Counted from the stretch's first letter, positions 48,727-58,119 are shown. The stretch: 64,000 nt of DNA from Clostridium sp. CX1 (GCF_025398335.1 NZ_JAODOO010000012.1:1-64000); one strand, 5' to 3'. Notes: a model not told the origin generated them from the sequence alone. Numbers and translations: made by a program.

Positions 48727-49053
48727 TTAACTTACCTTGTTTATAGTGCTGAAGTTTATCATTATTCCTCCGCAAACTATATCAGAATACTCTATGGATT
48801 TAACCCCTACTTCCCTAACAGCTATAGGTATATTTTGTTGCTGTGCATATGCCGTAATTTCTGAAATTTCTTCTCTGTTCACTGCTTCAACTACAACTTC
48901 TGGTAAAGTACTTATTCCACATAGGTCATGGTCACTGAAATATTCCTTTATCTCATCAGTTACATAGACTCTATCCATTCCTAAGGAATTCATTAAAAAT
49001 TCCAGATCTTTTCTATCTACCTTTTTATACTCCTTTTTGAAATTCCATGTCAT
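48727..49053 (-). CDS. Short LctD-like N-terminal-domain protein
   Basis: The protein has 108 residues; GGGGGT precedes ATG 49053. It aligns from end to end with the first 105 or so residues of LctD (DRKDLEFLMNSLGMDRVYV, STLPEVVVEAVN, CGGIMINFSTINK). Where LctD has the FAD loop [10 protein letters not shown] this protein has EVGVKSIEYSD of the same length, so it should not bind FAD. It then stops and a terminator follows, with no remnant of the other 360 residues. It has its own TGGT-N3-ACCA operator. It is either a relic or a small regulator/decoy; the clean boundaries favour a kept gene. Confidence 0.7.
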   Translation of the reverse strand: MTWNFKKEYKKVDRKDLEFLMNSLGMDRVYVTDEIKEYFSDHDLCGISTLPEVVVEAVNREEISEITAYAQQQNIPIAVREVGVKSIEYSDIVCGGIMINFSTINKVS

Positions 49054-49162
49054 ATTAATTACCCCCAACCCCAATAAAAGTAAATGTAATCATTTTCAAA
49101 AATCTTAAAAATAACAAGTAAATATAAAATATATATGTTAACTTAGCTTAATTATAACATCA

Positions 49163-49173
49163 TGGTATTACCA
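49163..49173. promoter_or_regulatory. GntR/FCD-type operator before the short LctD-like gene
   Basis: TGGTATTACCA is a perfect TGGT-N3-ACCA palindrome. It lies 110 nt before ATG 49053 and 87 nt after the stop of the GntR regulator gene. Confidence 0.72.
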
Positions 49174-49214
49174 CTGATAATTTTATATTATCATACAATT
49201 CTCTAAATTTCCAC

Positions 49215-49252
49215 AAAAAAATCAATCAGTTTATAAACTGATTGATTTTTTT
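49215..49252 (-). terminator. Terminator of the GntR regulator gene
   Basis: AATCAATCAGTTTA and its complement form a near-perfect palindrome with seven A on one side and seven T on the other, 8 nt after the regulator stop. Confidence 0.9.
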
Positions 49253-49259
49253 AACTAAT

Positions 49260-49952
49260 TTATTTGATCATATATTCATTGGCAAAGTCTAGATGTTTTC
49301 GCATAGCCTCTGCAGCTTTCTTAGAATCACCTTTTTTAAGAGCATTATAAATCTCTTCATGCTGCATCGCCAAGACTTCCCTATTTTTTTCGTCAGTAAG
49401 AATTTTTTTTCTTGCATCTTTGATAAAAGAATCTATTAGAGAAGATATAGCATTAAGTATATTAAGAATTATAAAGTTCCTAGAAGCTTGTGCTATCTCA
49501 TAGTGAAATTTCTTATCAATTTTTACGTTATCGTTCTCATCTGTTGAATTTTTAAAGGCCTTTATCAATATTTCCAGGCTCTCTAACTCTTCTTCAGTTA
49601 TTTTTTTTGCAGCTATAGCTGCGGTTTCAACTTCAATTACCTTTCTAACTTCAATAATTTCCTCAGGATTAGTTTCCTGAAGCATAAACATAATGGATAG
49701 AGGTTCAAAAAAACTGTGTTCAAAGCTCTGACTAATGAAGTTTCCTTCCCCCTGTCTACATTCAATTAACCCCATAATTTGAAGCGCTCTTAAAGCTTCT
49801 CTGATAGAAGTTCTACTTACCTGTAGATGATCTACTAATTCTCTTTCTGATGGTAGTTTATCTCCTTTTTTAAGTATTCCCTTTGCAATCATATCCTTAA
49901 TTTGTTCTATTACTTGCTCATAAAGCTTTGTGTTTTTTATCGGACTAAACAT
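49260..49952 (-). CDS. GntR/FCD-family regulator of lactate use (LldR-like)
   Basis: The protein has 230 residues. The winged HTH is LPSERELVDHLQVSRTSIREAL (in part), and the C-terminal FCD ligand domain includes EVRKVIEVETAAIAA and FHYEIAQASRN with metal-type histidines. Such proteins bind TGGT-N3-ACCA sites; two perfect copies are at 49163 and 48450, between this gene and lctP. It most likely represses the lactate operon until lactate binds. AAGGAGAAT precedes ATG 49952. Confidence 0.88.
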   Translation of the reverse strand: MFSPIKNTKLYEQVIEQIKDMIAKGILKKGDKLPSERELVDHLQVSRTSIREALRALQIMGLIECRQGEGNFISQSFEHSFFEPLSIMFMLQETNPEEIIEVRKVIEVETAAIAAKKITEEELESLEILIKAFKNSTDENDNVKIDKKFHYEIAQASRNFIILNILNAISSLIDSFIKDARKKILTDEKNREVLAMQHEEIYNALKKGDSKKAAEAMRKHLDFANEYMIK

Positions 49953-50098
49953 GAAATCATTCTCCTTGTCAAACCCTATACATTAGGTATTGTATAAGTT
50001 ATATGATACCTTATTTATTAAAACTTTAAAAGAAAAACTTATGTATAAAAATAATAAAATTCAGGCAGATTAAATCTCCACCTGAATCCTAGTATTCT

Positions 50099-50815
50099 CT
50101 AGTTTTCATTTTCCAACACTTTGTTACTTTCTAACAAAGCATTATTCACCACATTTCCCCAATTCACATATATATGAAATAGACTTACCACATCTTGTTC
50201 ATTATACAATAATATCTTTTCTTTTTTGTCTACAGGCATTCTGTGAATATACTGTTCATCTTTAATTACTTTACTAAAGGTTTTGGCAAGGTTTGAGCCA
50301 CTTATTAATTCACTATCTCTTAGAATATCAAATTGTTTCTCAAGACTTTTTAGGCCTATTGGTTCATTTTTTTCTTTTTCATACTGCTTTTGAAGATCTA
50401 TATGTTTAAAGTATTCCTCTATATTGTATCCAATTTTATATTTCTGAAAAAGATAATTGATTACTGTAAAATCATTATTTCCTGAGAAAGTAATTATATA
50501 TTTCTTGCCATACTTATCAGACATTAATTTAAAATAGTTTTTTGCCAGTATTAATATACTTTTTACATCTTTTCTATTTTCAATCATGTATTGTGTAACC
50601 TTAAGCATATTTTCTTTTTCGTCAAAGTAACAGCAACCGAAGACGCCAACACATATAGGTTTTCTATATATATAATGTTCTAAATCGAAAAACAGAGCAT
50701 CTTTAAATATGCTGCCATCCCCTTCTATTTCAAGTGAATTATGGTATACTGTCTCATTTATATTTATACTTTTATGTCTTTCAATCACTCTACCACTCTT
50801 TTCTAAATTAATCAT
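50099..50815 (-). CDS. RNase H-like (YprB-type) exonuclease, copy 1
   Basis: The protein has 238 residues. The DEDD-type residues are visible: FFDLEHYIY (DxE), FSGNNDFTVI (D), and YNEQDVVSLFHIY (YxxxD). This matches the RNase_H_2/YprB-like family of 3'-5' nucleases. It is about 27 residues shorter than the paralogue at 55400-56197. The substrate is unknown. It is a single gene. Confidence 0.7.
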   Translation of the reverse strand: MINLEKSGRVIERHKSININETVYHNSLEIEGDGSIFKDALFFDLEHYIYRKPICVGVFGCCYFDEKENMLKVTQYMIENRKDVKSILILAKNYFKLMSDKYGKKYIITFSGNNDFTVINYLFQKYKIGYNIEEYFKHIDLQKQYEKEKNEPIGLKSLEKQFDILRDSELISGSNLAKTFSKVIKDEQYIHRMPVDKKEKILLYNEQDVVSLFHIYVNWGNVVNNALLESNKVLENEN

Positions 50816-50925
50816 GTAAAACTCATCAGGGCATCATAGCACCATTTTCTATTATACATGCATTAATTCTATAGTCAATGAAAAGCCCTTCATTGATAAA
50901 AATAAAATTTAAATTTATGCCAGTT

Positions 50926-51750
50926 TTAAAAGTTTTTTATAAATTCTGGCTTCAAATTATATACTACATCTTTTCTTTCAACTATTATTTGAATCTTTTC
51001 TTTTATAACATCATCACCTAAAACCTTATGAAGAATTTCCTTTGTAGGATTAACACAGATCGGATACTTTACCATTTGAAACATTGTAAAATCACCTGCT
51101 GTATCTCCATAAGCATAACTTTCATCTAAATTTATATCATATTTTCTAACTAGTTCGTTAATTGCTTTTCTTTTGCTATCACTATCCCACATAGGCACAA
51201 CTTCGCCGGTATATATATCTTCTTTATCCATTACATATATGGCTCCTCTATAATCATCAAAACCATACTTAAAGGACATCTCCCTCACCAGCTCTATAGG
51301 ACTACCTGAAACCGTTATGATTTTATGTCCTTTTTCCTTATGCCATTTTATTCTGTCTCTTGTATAAGTATATACCCTATCTCCCTTTTGTGAAATTACA
51401 TTTTTAGCTATAAACTCTATTTGTGATTTATGGAGACCCTTTATAGCTTCTATATATATATCTGCCATTTTCAAAAGGTAGTTGTCATAATTCCCCTGCC
51501 TTTTATCCCATCTATCGTATTCAGGCTTCACTTCTTTATACCATCTATCAGAAGGTATTATTTCATACTTAACTAGCTTTTTGAATACTTCAGCAATTAA
51601 CCCCTCTCGGTACAAAGTACCATCAATATCAAAAAACGCTGCTGTTATCATGTTATGCCTGACTTTTAAATGCTGCTTAATCTTAAAATCAGGCTTTTCA
51701 CCTACCTTTCCTTTATCATTTTTTTGCCACAGTTGATTTCTCTTATTCAT
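50926..51750 (-). CDS. HAD-IB family hydrolase
   Basis: The protein has 274 residues from ATG 51750, or 241 from ATG 51651, where the HAD domain begins (MITAAFFDIDGTLYREG); both ribosome binding sites are weak and the 33-residue extension is not typical. HAD motifs are FFDIDGTLY, TVSGSPIELV and AYGDTAGDFTMF. Members of subfamily IB are phosphoserine phosphatase-like. The cap YTYTRDRIKWHKEKGHKII is as in YfhB/SerB-type proteins. The substrate is unknown. Confidence 0.8.
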   Translation of the reverse strand: MNKRNQLWQKNDKGKVGEKPDFKIKQHLKVRHNMITAAFFDIDGTLYREGLIAEVFKKLVKYEIIPSDRWYKEVKPEYDRWDKRQGNYDNYLLKMADIYIEAIKGLHKSQIEFIAKNVISQKGDRVYTYTRDRIKWHKEKGHKIITVSGSPIELVREMSFKYGFDDYRGAIYVMDKEDIYTGEVVPMWDSDSKRKAINELVRKYDINLDESYAYGDTAGDFTMFQMVKYPICVNPTKEILHKVLGDDVIKEKIQIIVERKDVVYNLKPEFIKNF

Positions 51751-51911
51751 CCTTACCTATTGATTTATAACTAATATTATATCTCATTTTAATGTAATTA
51801 GTTTTATTATATACGGAGAATTTATTCCTTGATTTATACTTACAATTACCTTATTAAATATAATATATGCAAAAGCTTTGCAAAGTTTACAGGGTTATAT
51901 TAATTATAATT

Positions 51912-52304
51912 TTAATGTTTATTCATACAATAGTTCTTTATTAAGTTTATTTGATTCATATTTAGAGAAATGAATTCACAATCGGCATAGTACCGACTAT
52001 TCTTCTGTTCCACATTTTTCACTTTTGCTAAGCACCAAAAGGAGGGATTTGCACCTATGGTTAAAGTAAAATTTATAAAATCTCCTTGGACTAAAGGTAT
52101 TCTACTTTCTATTAGTATAGTTTCTGAAGAAATACTTGTAGCTCTCATAACAGCCTGCTGCACATCTTCTTCCACTTTGACGCTTTTATTATTTATTCTT
52201 GGATAGTATATATCCATAATAAATTCTACTGTTCCATACTGCTTTTTATCTAATGGTTTATATATATATTGTCCTTTTTTATGAATACTGCTCTTTGATG
52301 ACAT
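51912..52304 (-). CDS. PilZ-like domain protein
   Basis: The protein has 130 residues. AVMRATSISSETILIES followed by DFINFTLTI and YADCEFISLNMNQINLIKNY looks like the PilZ beta-barrel and its C-terminal helix. The c-di-GMP motifs RxxxR and D/NxSxxG are degenerate (R-A-T, S-I-S-S), so nucleotide binding is doubtful. The N-terminus is basic. It is a single gene. Confidence 0.5.
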   Translation of the reverse strand: MSSKSSIHKKGQYIYKPLDKKQYGTVEFIMDIYYPRINNKSVKVEEDVQQAVMRATSISSETILIESRIPLVQGDFINFTLTIGANPSFWCLAKVKNVEQKNSRYYADCEFISLNMNQINLIKNYCMNKH

Positions 52305-52512
52305 TCTACTCCTCCTTACTTGTATTAAATATATATTATACTAAAATTCCGCTCATGTATATCTGTGAAAGAATAAATTATTTTCCAGTTCTGTAGAGCA
52401 TATTATAGTATAATTTCACCTTATTATCAAAGCCTTCACTATTAATTATACTCTCTATTAATACTAAATGTTAATAAATAAGTTTTCTTACCTTTAACTG
52501 CCAAAAAAACCA

Positions 52513-52541
52513 TTGACAGTAGAAATGAAAAATGTTATTAT
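52513..52541 (+). promoter_or_regulatory. Sigma-A promoter of feoAB
   Basis: TTGACA (52513-52518) and TATTAT (52536-52541) are 17 nt apart, an almost ideal promoter. A start near 52548 is expected, just before the Fur box. Confidence 0.85.
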
Positions 52542-52554
52542 TAAATCAATAAAT

Positions 52555-52573
52555 GATAATGATTTTCATTACG
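52555..52573. promoter_or_regulatory. Fur box of feoAB
   Basis: GATAATGATTTTCATTACG agrees with 15 of 19 positions of the Fur consensus (GATAATGATAATCATTATC). It lies over the expected transcript start, 11 nt before the feoA start codon, where bound Fur would block transcription in iron-rich cells. Confidence 0.82.
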
Positions 52574-52584
52574 AGGTGATTATA

Positions 52585-52803
52585 ATGAGTATTTGTGATT
52601 TAAAACCAGGACAAAAAGCTTTAATAGATAATATTGTTGGAGATGAGAAATTAGCTAAAAGACTTTTGGCATTAGGATGTATAGAAGGTACTGAGGTTTC
52701 CTTAAAGACTTCTGCCCCCTTTGGTGATCCACTAATTATAAACCTAAGAGGATTTAATTTAGCAATCCGTAAAAAAGATGCCCGAAATATATTTATAAAA
52801 TAG
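52585..52803 (+). CDS. feoA: Ferrous iron transport protein A
   Basis: The protein has 72 residues. GAGGTGA precedes ATG 52585; an in-frame TTG at 52513 is really the -35 box. The SH3-like fold is visible in ICDLKPGQKALI, LGCIEGTEVSL and NLAIRKKDARNI. FeoA assists FeoB in Fe(II) uptake. It is the first gene of a Fur-controlled operon. Confidence 0.93.
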   Translation: MSICDLKPGQKALIDNIVGDEKLAKRLLALGCIEGTEVSLKTSAPFGDPLIINLRGFNLAIRKKDARNIFIK

Positions 52804-52893
52804 AATTTATTTTCTATATAATTAAAAAATACTTAAACATAGATTTAGAGATTTATTTCTCTATTTTAAAATATTTTATACAGGAGGAATAAG

Positions 52894-54657
52894 ATGATTA
52901 CAGCAGCATTGCTTGGCAATCCTAATGTAGGTAAAACTTCTCTTTTTAATCTCTTAACAGGTTCTAATCAGTACGTAGGTAACTGGGCTGGAGTAACTGT
53001 TGAAAAAAAAGAAGGTTTTGTAGATAGTTCATTAAAAATTGTAGATTTACCTGGAATTTATGCCATGGATACATACTCTAACGAAGAAAAGGTAGCAAAG
53101 GAGTTCCTACTTGGTGGAGAAGCAGACGTTATAATAAATATTGTAGATGCAGGAAACCTAGAAAGAAATCTATACCTTACAACTCAGTTAAAGGAATTTA
53201 ACAAACCTATTATATTAGTTTTAAATATGATAGATGTGGCAGAATCTAAAGGTATAAATATAGACTACCCTATTCTTGAAAAAGAATTAGATGTTAAAAT
53301 AGTTCCTATAGTTGCTACAAAAGGCAAAGGAATCGATAAACTGAAAGAGGTGCTCTTTAAGAGCAATTTTTTAAAAGCTCCAATTGATAATAAGTTTCAT
53401 TTTCAAAACGAGAAGGAAACCTACAATTACATAGGTAAAGTTTTAAATAAGGCTTTAACCTATAGTAAAAATAATAGTACTTCTATTACAGAAAAAATTG
53501 ACAAAATTGTACTTAATAAATTTCTAGCCTATCCAATTTTCTTTGCAATATTAGTGTTAATATTTAAATTCACCTTCAGTTGGGTAGGACAACCTTTGGC
53601 AGATATGTTGGATGGATTAGTAGCTGATTCCCTAGTTCCTTATTTACAAGCTATGTTATCGACTACAAGCCCTTGGTTTAGCTCTTTGTTAATTGATGGT
53701 ATTGTAGGTGGAGTAGGTTCTGTTATAGTATTCCTTCCAGTTATTCTGGCACTGTTTTTAGGAATATCCTTTATAGAAGATAGTGGATACATGGCAAGAG
53801 CAGCGCTTATGATGGATAAGACTATGAGAAAAATGGGCCTTTCAGGGAAGGCTTTTATACCACTTATAATTAGTTTTGGATGTTCTGTTCCTGGTATTAT
53901 GTCTGCCAGAACTTTAGAGAGCGAAAGAGACAGAAAGCTTACTGCCCTACTAGCTCCACTAATGTCTTGTAATGCAAGACTTCCCGTTTACGCAGCTTTT
54001 GTAGCAGCCTTTTTTCCGAAAAAAGCAGCAACTATCATACTATCTCTATACGCTGTAGGAATTGTAACTGCTTTTGTTATAGGACTTTTATTTAAGAATA
54101 CTATATTTAAAAAAGACGAAGAACCATTTATTATAGAACTTCCAGAATATAAATTACCTGAATTTAAAAATCTTGTGGATCATACTTGGGATAAAGGTAA
54201 AGGATTTTTAAAGAAAGCGGGAACTATAATATTTTCCATGTCAGTTATCATTTGGTTCCTATCTAATTTTAATTTTTCAGGTATGACAGAAATGAATAGC
54301 AGTATGTTATCATCTATAGGAAAATTCATTGCCCCAATTTTCGCACCTTTAGGTTTTGGCGATTGGCAAAGTTCCGTTTCATTACTAACAGGTCTTATGG
54401 CTAAAGAAGTAGTACTTGGAACAATGGGAGTAATTTATGGTGGGGATTTATCTACAACTTTATTAAATCACTTTACGCCACTTTCAGCCTATACCTTTTT
54501 AATATTTGTTCTATTGTATACACCTTGTGTATCTGCTGTTGCAGCTATGAAAAAGGAATATGGAACAAAGATGGCTACCTTTTCTGTACTTTACCAATTT
54601 GGACTAGCTTGGATTGTATCCTTTATAGTATTTAGAATTGGGTCCTTAATTTTTTAA
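52894..54657 (+). CDS. feoB: Ferrous iron transporter B
   Basis: The protein has 587 residues, compact for FeoB. The G domain has GNPNVGKT (8-15), DLPG (51-54), NMID (111-114) and VATKGKG (G5 region). The membrane part has the gate motifs GCSVPGIMSARTLES and CNARLPVY and a C-terminal TPCVSAVAAMKKEYG. It imports Fe(II) with GTP. It follows feoA by 90 nt and is followed by a Cys-rich small gene. Confidence 0.95.
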   Translation: MITAALLGNPNVGKTSLFNLLTGSNQYVGNWAGVTVEKKEGFVDSSLKIVDLPGIYAMDTYSNEEKVAKEFLLGGEADVIINIVDAGNLERNLYLTTQLKEFNKPIILVLNMIDVAESKGINIDYPILEKELDVKIVPIVATKGKGIDKLKEVLFKSNFLKAPIDNKFHFQNEKETYNYIGKVLNKALTYSKNNSTSITEKIDKIVLNKFLAYPIFFAILVLIFKFTFSWVGQPLADMLDGLVADSLVPYLQAMLSTTSPWFSSLLIDGIVGGVGSVIVFLPVILALFLGISFIEDSGYMARAALMMDKTMRKMGLSGKAFIPLIISFGCSVPGIMSARTLESERDRKLTALLAPLMSCNARLPVYAAFVAAFFPKKAATIILSLYAVGIVTAFVIGLLFKNTIFKKDEEPFIIELPEYKLPEFKNLVDHTWDKGKGFLKKAGTIIFSMSVIIWFLSNFNFSGMTEMNSSMLSSIGKFIAPIFAPLGFGDWQSSVSLLTGLMAKEVVLGTMGVIYGGDLSTTLLNHFTPLSAYTFLIFVLLYTPCVSAVAAMKKEYGTKMATFSVLYQFGLAWIVSFIVFRIGSLIF

Positions 54658-54676
54658 TCTTCTGGAGGTGTTTAAA

Positions 54677-54817
54677 ATGTCAGTTGAAATAATAATAACC
54701 TCAATTATAGTAGTATCTGCAGCATATATTTTATATAAAAATGTTAAGAAAAAAGCCTCTGGCGACTGCAGTTGTGGCTCTTGTACCAGTCACTGTCCTC
54801 GATATAAAAAAGACTAA
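54677..54817 (+). CDS. FeoB-associated Cys-rich membrane protein
   Basis: The protein has 46 residues. TGGAGGTG lies 7 nt before ATG 54677. One membrane helix (about 4-20) is followed by KKKASGDCSCGSCTSHCP with Cys at 31, 33, 36 and 40. This is the small Cys-rich partner often found after feoB, called FeoC-like in some work. Its role in FeoB assembly or electron/iron transfer is not settled. Confidence 0.9.
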   Translation: MSVEIIITSIIVVSAAYILYKNVKKKASGDCSCGSCTSHCPRYKKD

Positions 54818-54819
54818 TT

Positions 54820-54869
54820 AAATAGCAGAAAACCCCTGTCAATTATAGGACAGGGGTTTTCTGCTATTT
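54820..54869. terminator. Bidirectional terminator, feo operon and CBS gene
   Basis: A perfect 21-bp stem (54820-54840 with 54849-54869), including ACCCCTGTC/GACAGGGGT, starts just after the Cys-rich gene and runs 6 nt into the 3' end of the CBS gene. Confidence 0.92.
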
Positions 54870-55247
54870 ATTGTTTTTTTCTAAAATATAATCCAAAATG
54901 TCTTCAACAGTGACTATTCCAACTATACTATCTTTTTCGTCAACTATTGGAATAGCTTCTATTTCATTCTCTCTAAGCCTTTTAGCAATATCTAGTATGT
55001 CCTCACCTTTAAATGCAGTGATAACCTTTTTTGTCATCACCCAGTCAATAGGACAGGTGTCATAATGACCCTCTTCCATTAAAAATCTATATATATCTGC
55101 TTTAACAATAATACCTAACAATCTACCGTTATCATCAGCCACTGGTGCTCCATTCACTTTATTGTCATTCATTATATCTAGAGCCTTACTTAAAGTATCT
55201 TCTGGTTTTAGCTTCACTATGTTTAAATGCATAATCTTACTTATCAT
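54864..55247 (-). CDS. CBS-domain pair protein
   Basis: The protein has 127 residues, made of two CBS repeats: LKPEDTLSKALDIM..GAPVADDNGRLLGIIVKADIY and FKGEDILDIAKRL..AIPIVDEKDSIVGIVTVEDIL (in parts). CBS pairs bind adenine nucleotides and regulate partners. No partner is fused or adjacent. GGGGGGG precedes ATG 55247. Confidence 0.9.
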   Translation of the reverse strand: MISKIMHLNIVKLKPEDTLSKALDIMNDNKVNGAPVADDNGRLLGIIVKADIYRFLMEEGHYDTCPIDWVMTKKVITAFKGEDILDIAKRLRENEIEAIPIVDEKDSIVGIVTVEDILDYILEKNNK

Positions 55248-55372
55248 AAATTCCCCCCCTTAGTAATATTATATCTTAATTTTCCTAAAAGTCCAAATAT
55301 TGATTGTTCAATTATGCAATATATTCATAATGTTTCAAAATTAATAAAAAATTATAATTAAAATGCCAATAT

Positions 55373-55414
55373 AGCAATAGCTATTAACAGTAATTACTGT
55401 TAATAGCTATTGCT
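55373..55414. terminator. Perfect 42-bp palindrome at the 3' end of the RNase H-like gene 2
   Basis: The sequence reads identically on both strands over 42 bases with arms starting AGCAATAGC. It overlaps the last codons and stop of the gene ending at 55400. It could act as terminator; a T-run is lacking. Confidence 0.6.
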
Positions 55415-56197
55415 AATTATACTTTCAATCTGATCATGATCTCTACAACCCTTTAAGATATGATCAATTATTCTGGAAGCGGCCTTTTTAGATATTCTAT
55501 CTAACTCAACGTCCAAAAGTATATTATTCTTTTTCACTAAAGTCTTTAAATATCTTAGCTGCTTTTCTGTAATTCTATCTTCTCTAGTCAACTTGTCATT
55601 ATTTTCAACTTTATAAATATACTCATGTATCTTAGGTAAATTTAAAACATCTTCATAGTTATGAAGCATTATAGTATCTTTTAGTTCTTCATTAAAGGTA
55701 ACCAAAAATTCCTTATACATATCTACACTTATTCCACCGTCAATTTGATCTTCTCTATCTATTCCTATGTGTTTCTCTACAGTCTTAAGGTTACACCTTT
55801 CCATACCCAACTGCTTATAGTAAGGTCTTATTAATCTGTACAAATCTATATGAAACTGAGGTGGTTGAAAGTATATACTGCTTTTTTCCATTCTTCTCTT
55901 AATAAAGGGTTCATCAAAGGCTATGCCATTATAAGAACACCATTTATTGTAACCTTTTAAATCTAATCCAAACTCATATAAAATATCATTCTCATCTTCT
56001 AAAGACTCTGCAAAATATTGCTTGATGGAAAAGTTTTTCTCATCTATAAATCTTCCAAGAGATACAAGTATTACATTGTCTTCCTCTTTATCAAATCCTG
56101 TAGTTTCTATATCATAATAGGCAACACTCTTCATCTCATATCTATTGAATATATTTATATCTATATCAACAAAGTCAGTATATTCTCTAATAAGCAT
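55400..56197 (-). CDS. RNase H-like (YprB-type) exonuclease, copy 2
   Basis: The protein has 265 residues. YYDIETTGFD (DxE), YNGIAFDEPFI (D) and HNYEDVLNLPKIHEY (YxxD) are the DEDDy catalytic set. KTVEKHIGIDREDQIDGG is a feature of the RNase_H_2/YprB family. It is paralogous to 50099-50815. The C-terminal 50 residues (LTREDRITEKQLRYLKTLV) may form a separate helical tail. Substrate unknown. Confidence 0.78.
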   Translation of the reverse strand: MLIREYTDFVDIDINIFNRYEMKSVAYYDIETTGFDKEEDNVILVSLGRFIDEKNFSIKQYFAESLEDENDILYEFGLDLKGYNKWCSYNGIAFDEPFIKRRMEKSSIYFQPPQFHIDLYRLIRPYYKQLGMERCNLKTVEKHIGIDREDQIDGGISVDMYKEFLVTFNEELKDTIMLHNYEDVLNLPKIHEYIYKVENNDKLTREDRITEKQLRYLKTLVKKNNILLDVELDRISKKAASRIIDHILKGCRDHDQIESIISNSY

Positions 56198-56285
56198 TTA
56201 TCGTCCTCCAAATTATTCTTTATACAGCTTACATTTACTATACCTTTTATTATATAATAATGATTTGAATTTGCAAACACTATAA

Positions 56286-56315
56286 AAAGGCAATGAAGCT
56301 AAGTTCACTGCCTTT
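56286..56315 (-). terminator. Terminator of argS
   Basis: AAAGGCAATGAA (56286-56297) pairs with TTCACTGCCTTT (56304-56315) with one mismatch, and a T-run follows on the minus strand. Confidence 0.75.
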
Positions 56316-56328
56316 ATTATTATAAGCT

Positions 56329-58020
56329 CTACATTTTTTCTACTGTTTCTAACCCTATTAACTTTAAGCCATTTTTTAGTACCTGACAAACAGCCTCTAC
56401 AAGCTTTAATCTAGCTTTCTTTATTTCCTCATCTTCTGCATTCATTATACTGCAGGCATTGTAGAATTTATTAAATCCCTTAGCTACTTCTATTATATAT
56501 CTTGTTACCACAAAAGGTTCTAATCTTTCTATAGCATTTAATACAGCCTTATTAAAACCGTCAAGGGATTTAGCTAACTCAAACTCTTCCTTAGAATTTA
56601 ACTTGCTATAATCAACTTCTCCGCTAACTTCTCCTGCTTTTCTAAGTATACTCTTTCCTCTAGCATAACTATACTGAACATATGGTCCTGTTTCCCCATC
56701 AAAGCTGAGCATCTCATTCCAATCAAATACTATATCCTTTTCTCTGCTGTTCTTTAAATAAGTAAATACTATAGCACCAATACCTACCTTCTTAGCTACT
56801 TCTTCCTTATCTTCAAGATTAGGATTTTTTTCATTTATTACCTGCAATGTTTTTTCTATAGATTCATTTAATAAATCTTCAAGGAAGATAACGTCTCCCT
56901 TTCTTGTAGATAACTTTTTATCCGCAAATCTTACAAGGCCAAAAGGTATATGCTTACAGGAATCTGCCCACTCATGTCCCATGAGCTTTATAGTAGTAAA
57001 TACCTGTTTAAAGTGAAGAGATTGATCTGTTCCAACTACATATATACTTTTATCAAAATCATAAGTTTTCTTTCTGTACATAGCTGCAGCTAAATCACGG
57101 GTAGCATATATAGTAGCACCATCCGCCTTCTTTACAATACAAGGAGGCATGTTGTACTCATCAAGCATTACAACCTTTGCACCATTACTTTCAACTAATA
57201 AACCTTTACTATCTATTTCTTCTACAACTTCATCCATCTTGTCTGAATAGAAGCTTTCACCAGCATAGGAATCAAACTCTACTCCTAGAGTATCATAAAC
57301 TTTCTTAAACTCCTTTAAGCTTAGATCTTTAAATCTTTGCCATAGTGCTACCTCTTCTTCTTTTCCTTCTTCAAGATTCTTAAAATACATTCTTCCTTCA
57401 TCTTCTAAGGCTGAATCTTTTTCTGCCTCATCATGGAACTTAACATAAATTCTAAGAAGTTCTTTTATTGGGTCCTTTTCTAGAGCTTCTTCATTACCCC
57501 ATCTCTTATAGGCAGATATTAGCTTCCCAAATTGAGTTCCCCAATCTCCTAAATGATTTATTCTTACGCAATTATATCCCTGACTAGAAAGTATTTGATA
57601 TAGAGATTTACCTATAACTGTAGTAAATAGATGCCCTACATGAAATGGCTTTGCTATATTAGGTGATGAATATTCAACACATATGTTTTTACCAGTTCCT
57701 ATATTTGATGAGCCATAGCTATCTCCCTCAGCTAACACCTTTTCTATAGTATTTTTTGTAAAATCTGTTTTATCTACAAAGAAGTTTAGGTATGGTCCTA
57801 AATTCTCTACCTTTTCAAAGCCCTCTTTATTTATTTTTCCTTTAAGCTCCTCTGATATCATGTTTGGTGCTTTTCTTAGAGCTTTTGACAACTGAAAACA
57901 AGGAAATGCATAGTCACCCATCTCAGCCTTTGGTGGAATCTCAATAAGCTTTTCAATAGTATCTAACTCTAAGTCTACGTTTTCTTTTATTCTCTCTGCA
58001 ACTAATTTTTTATAATCCAA
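56329..58020 (-). CDS. argS: Arginyl-tRNA synthetase
   Basis: The protein has 563 residues, full length; GGAGGG precedes TTG 58020. [12 protein letters not shown] holds the class I HIGH-type motif, and [16 protein letters not shown] takes the KMSKS place. The C-terminal DALR anticodon domain includes [13 protein letters not shown]. It charges tRNA-Arg. Its leader is a T-box riboswitch, so it is induced when uncharged tRNA accumulates. Confidence 0.95.
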   Translation of the reverse strand: MDYKKLVAERIKENVDLELDTIEKLIEIPPKAEMGDYAFPCFQLSKALRKAPNMISEELKGKINKEGFEKVENLGPYLNFFVDKTDFTKNTIEKVLAEGDSYGSSNIGTGKNICVEYSSPNIAKPFHVGHLFTTVIGKSLYQILSSQGYNCVRINHLGDWGTQFGKLISAYKRWGNEEALEKDPIKELLRIYVKFHDEAEKDSALEDEGRMYFKNLEEGKEEEVALWQRFKDLSLKEFKKVYDTLGVEFDSYAGESFYSDKMDEVVEEIDSKGLLVESNGAKVVMLDEYNMPPCIVKKADGATIYATRDLAAAMYRKKTYDFDKSIYVVGTDQSLHFKQVFTTIKLMGHEWADSCKHIPFGLVRFADKKLSTRKGDVIFLEDLLNESIEKTLQVINEKNPNLEDKEEVAKKVGIGAIVFTYLKNSREKDIVFDWNEMLSFDGETGPYVQYSYARGKSILRKAGEVSGEVDYSKLNSKEEFELAKSLDGFNKAVLNAIERLEPFVVTRYIIEVAKGFNKFYNACSIMNAEDEEIKKARLKLVEAVCQVLKNGLKLIGLETVEKM

Positions 58021-58119
58021 TGTTATCCCTCCATTTAGAAATTACGAATAGCTAACAGCTTATAATTTATTTGCTAACTTTCAGTTATTAATTTTGTCTT
58101 TAGTATTTGTTTAAAAACA

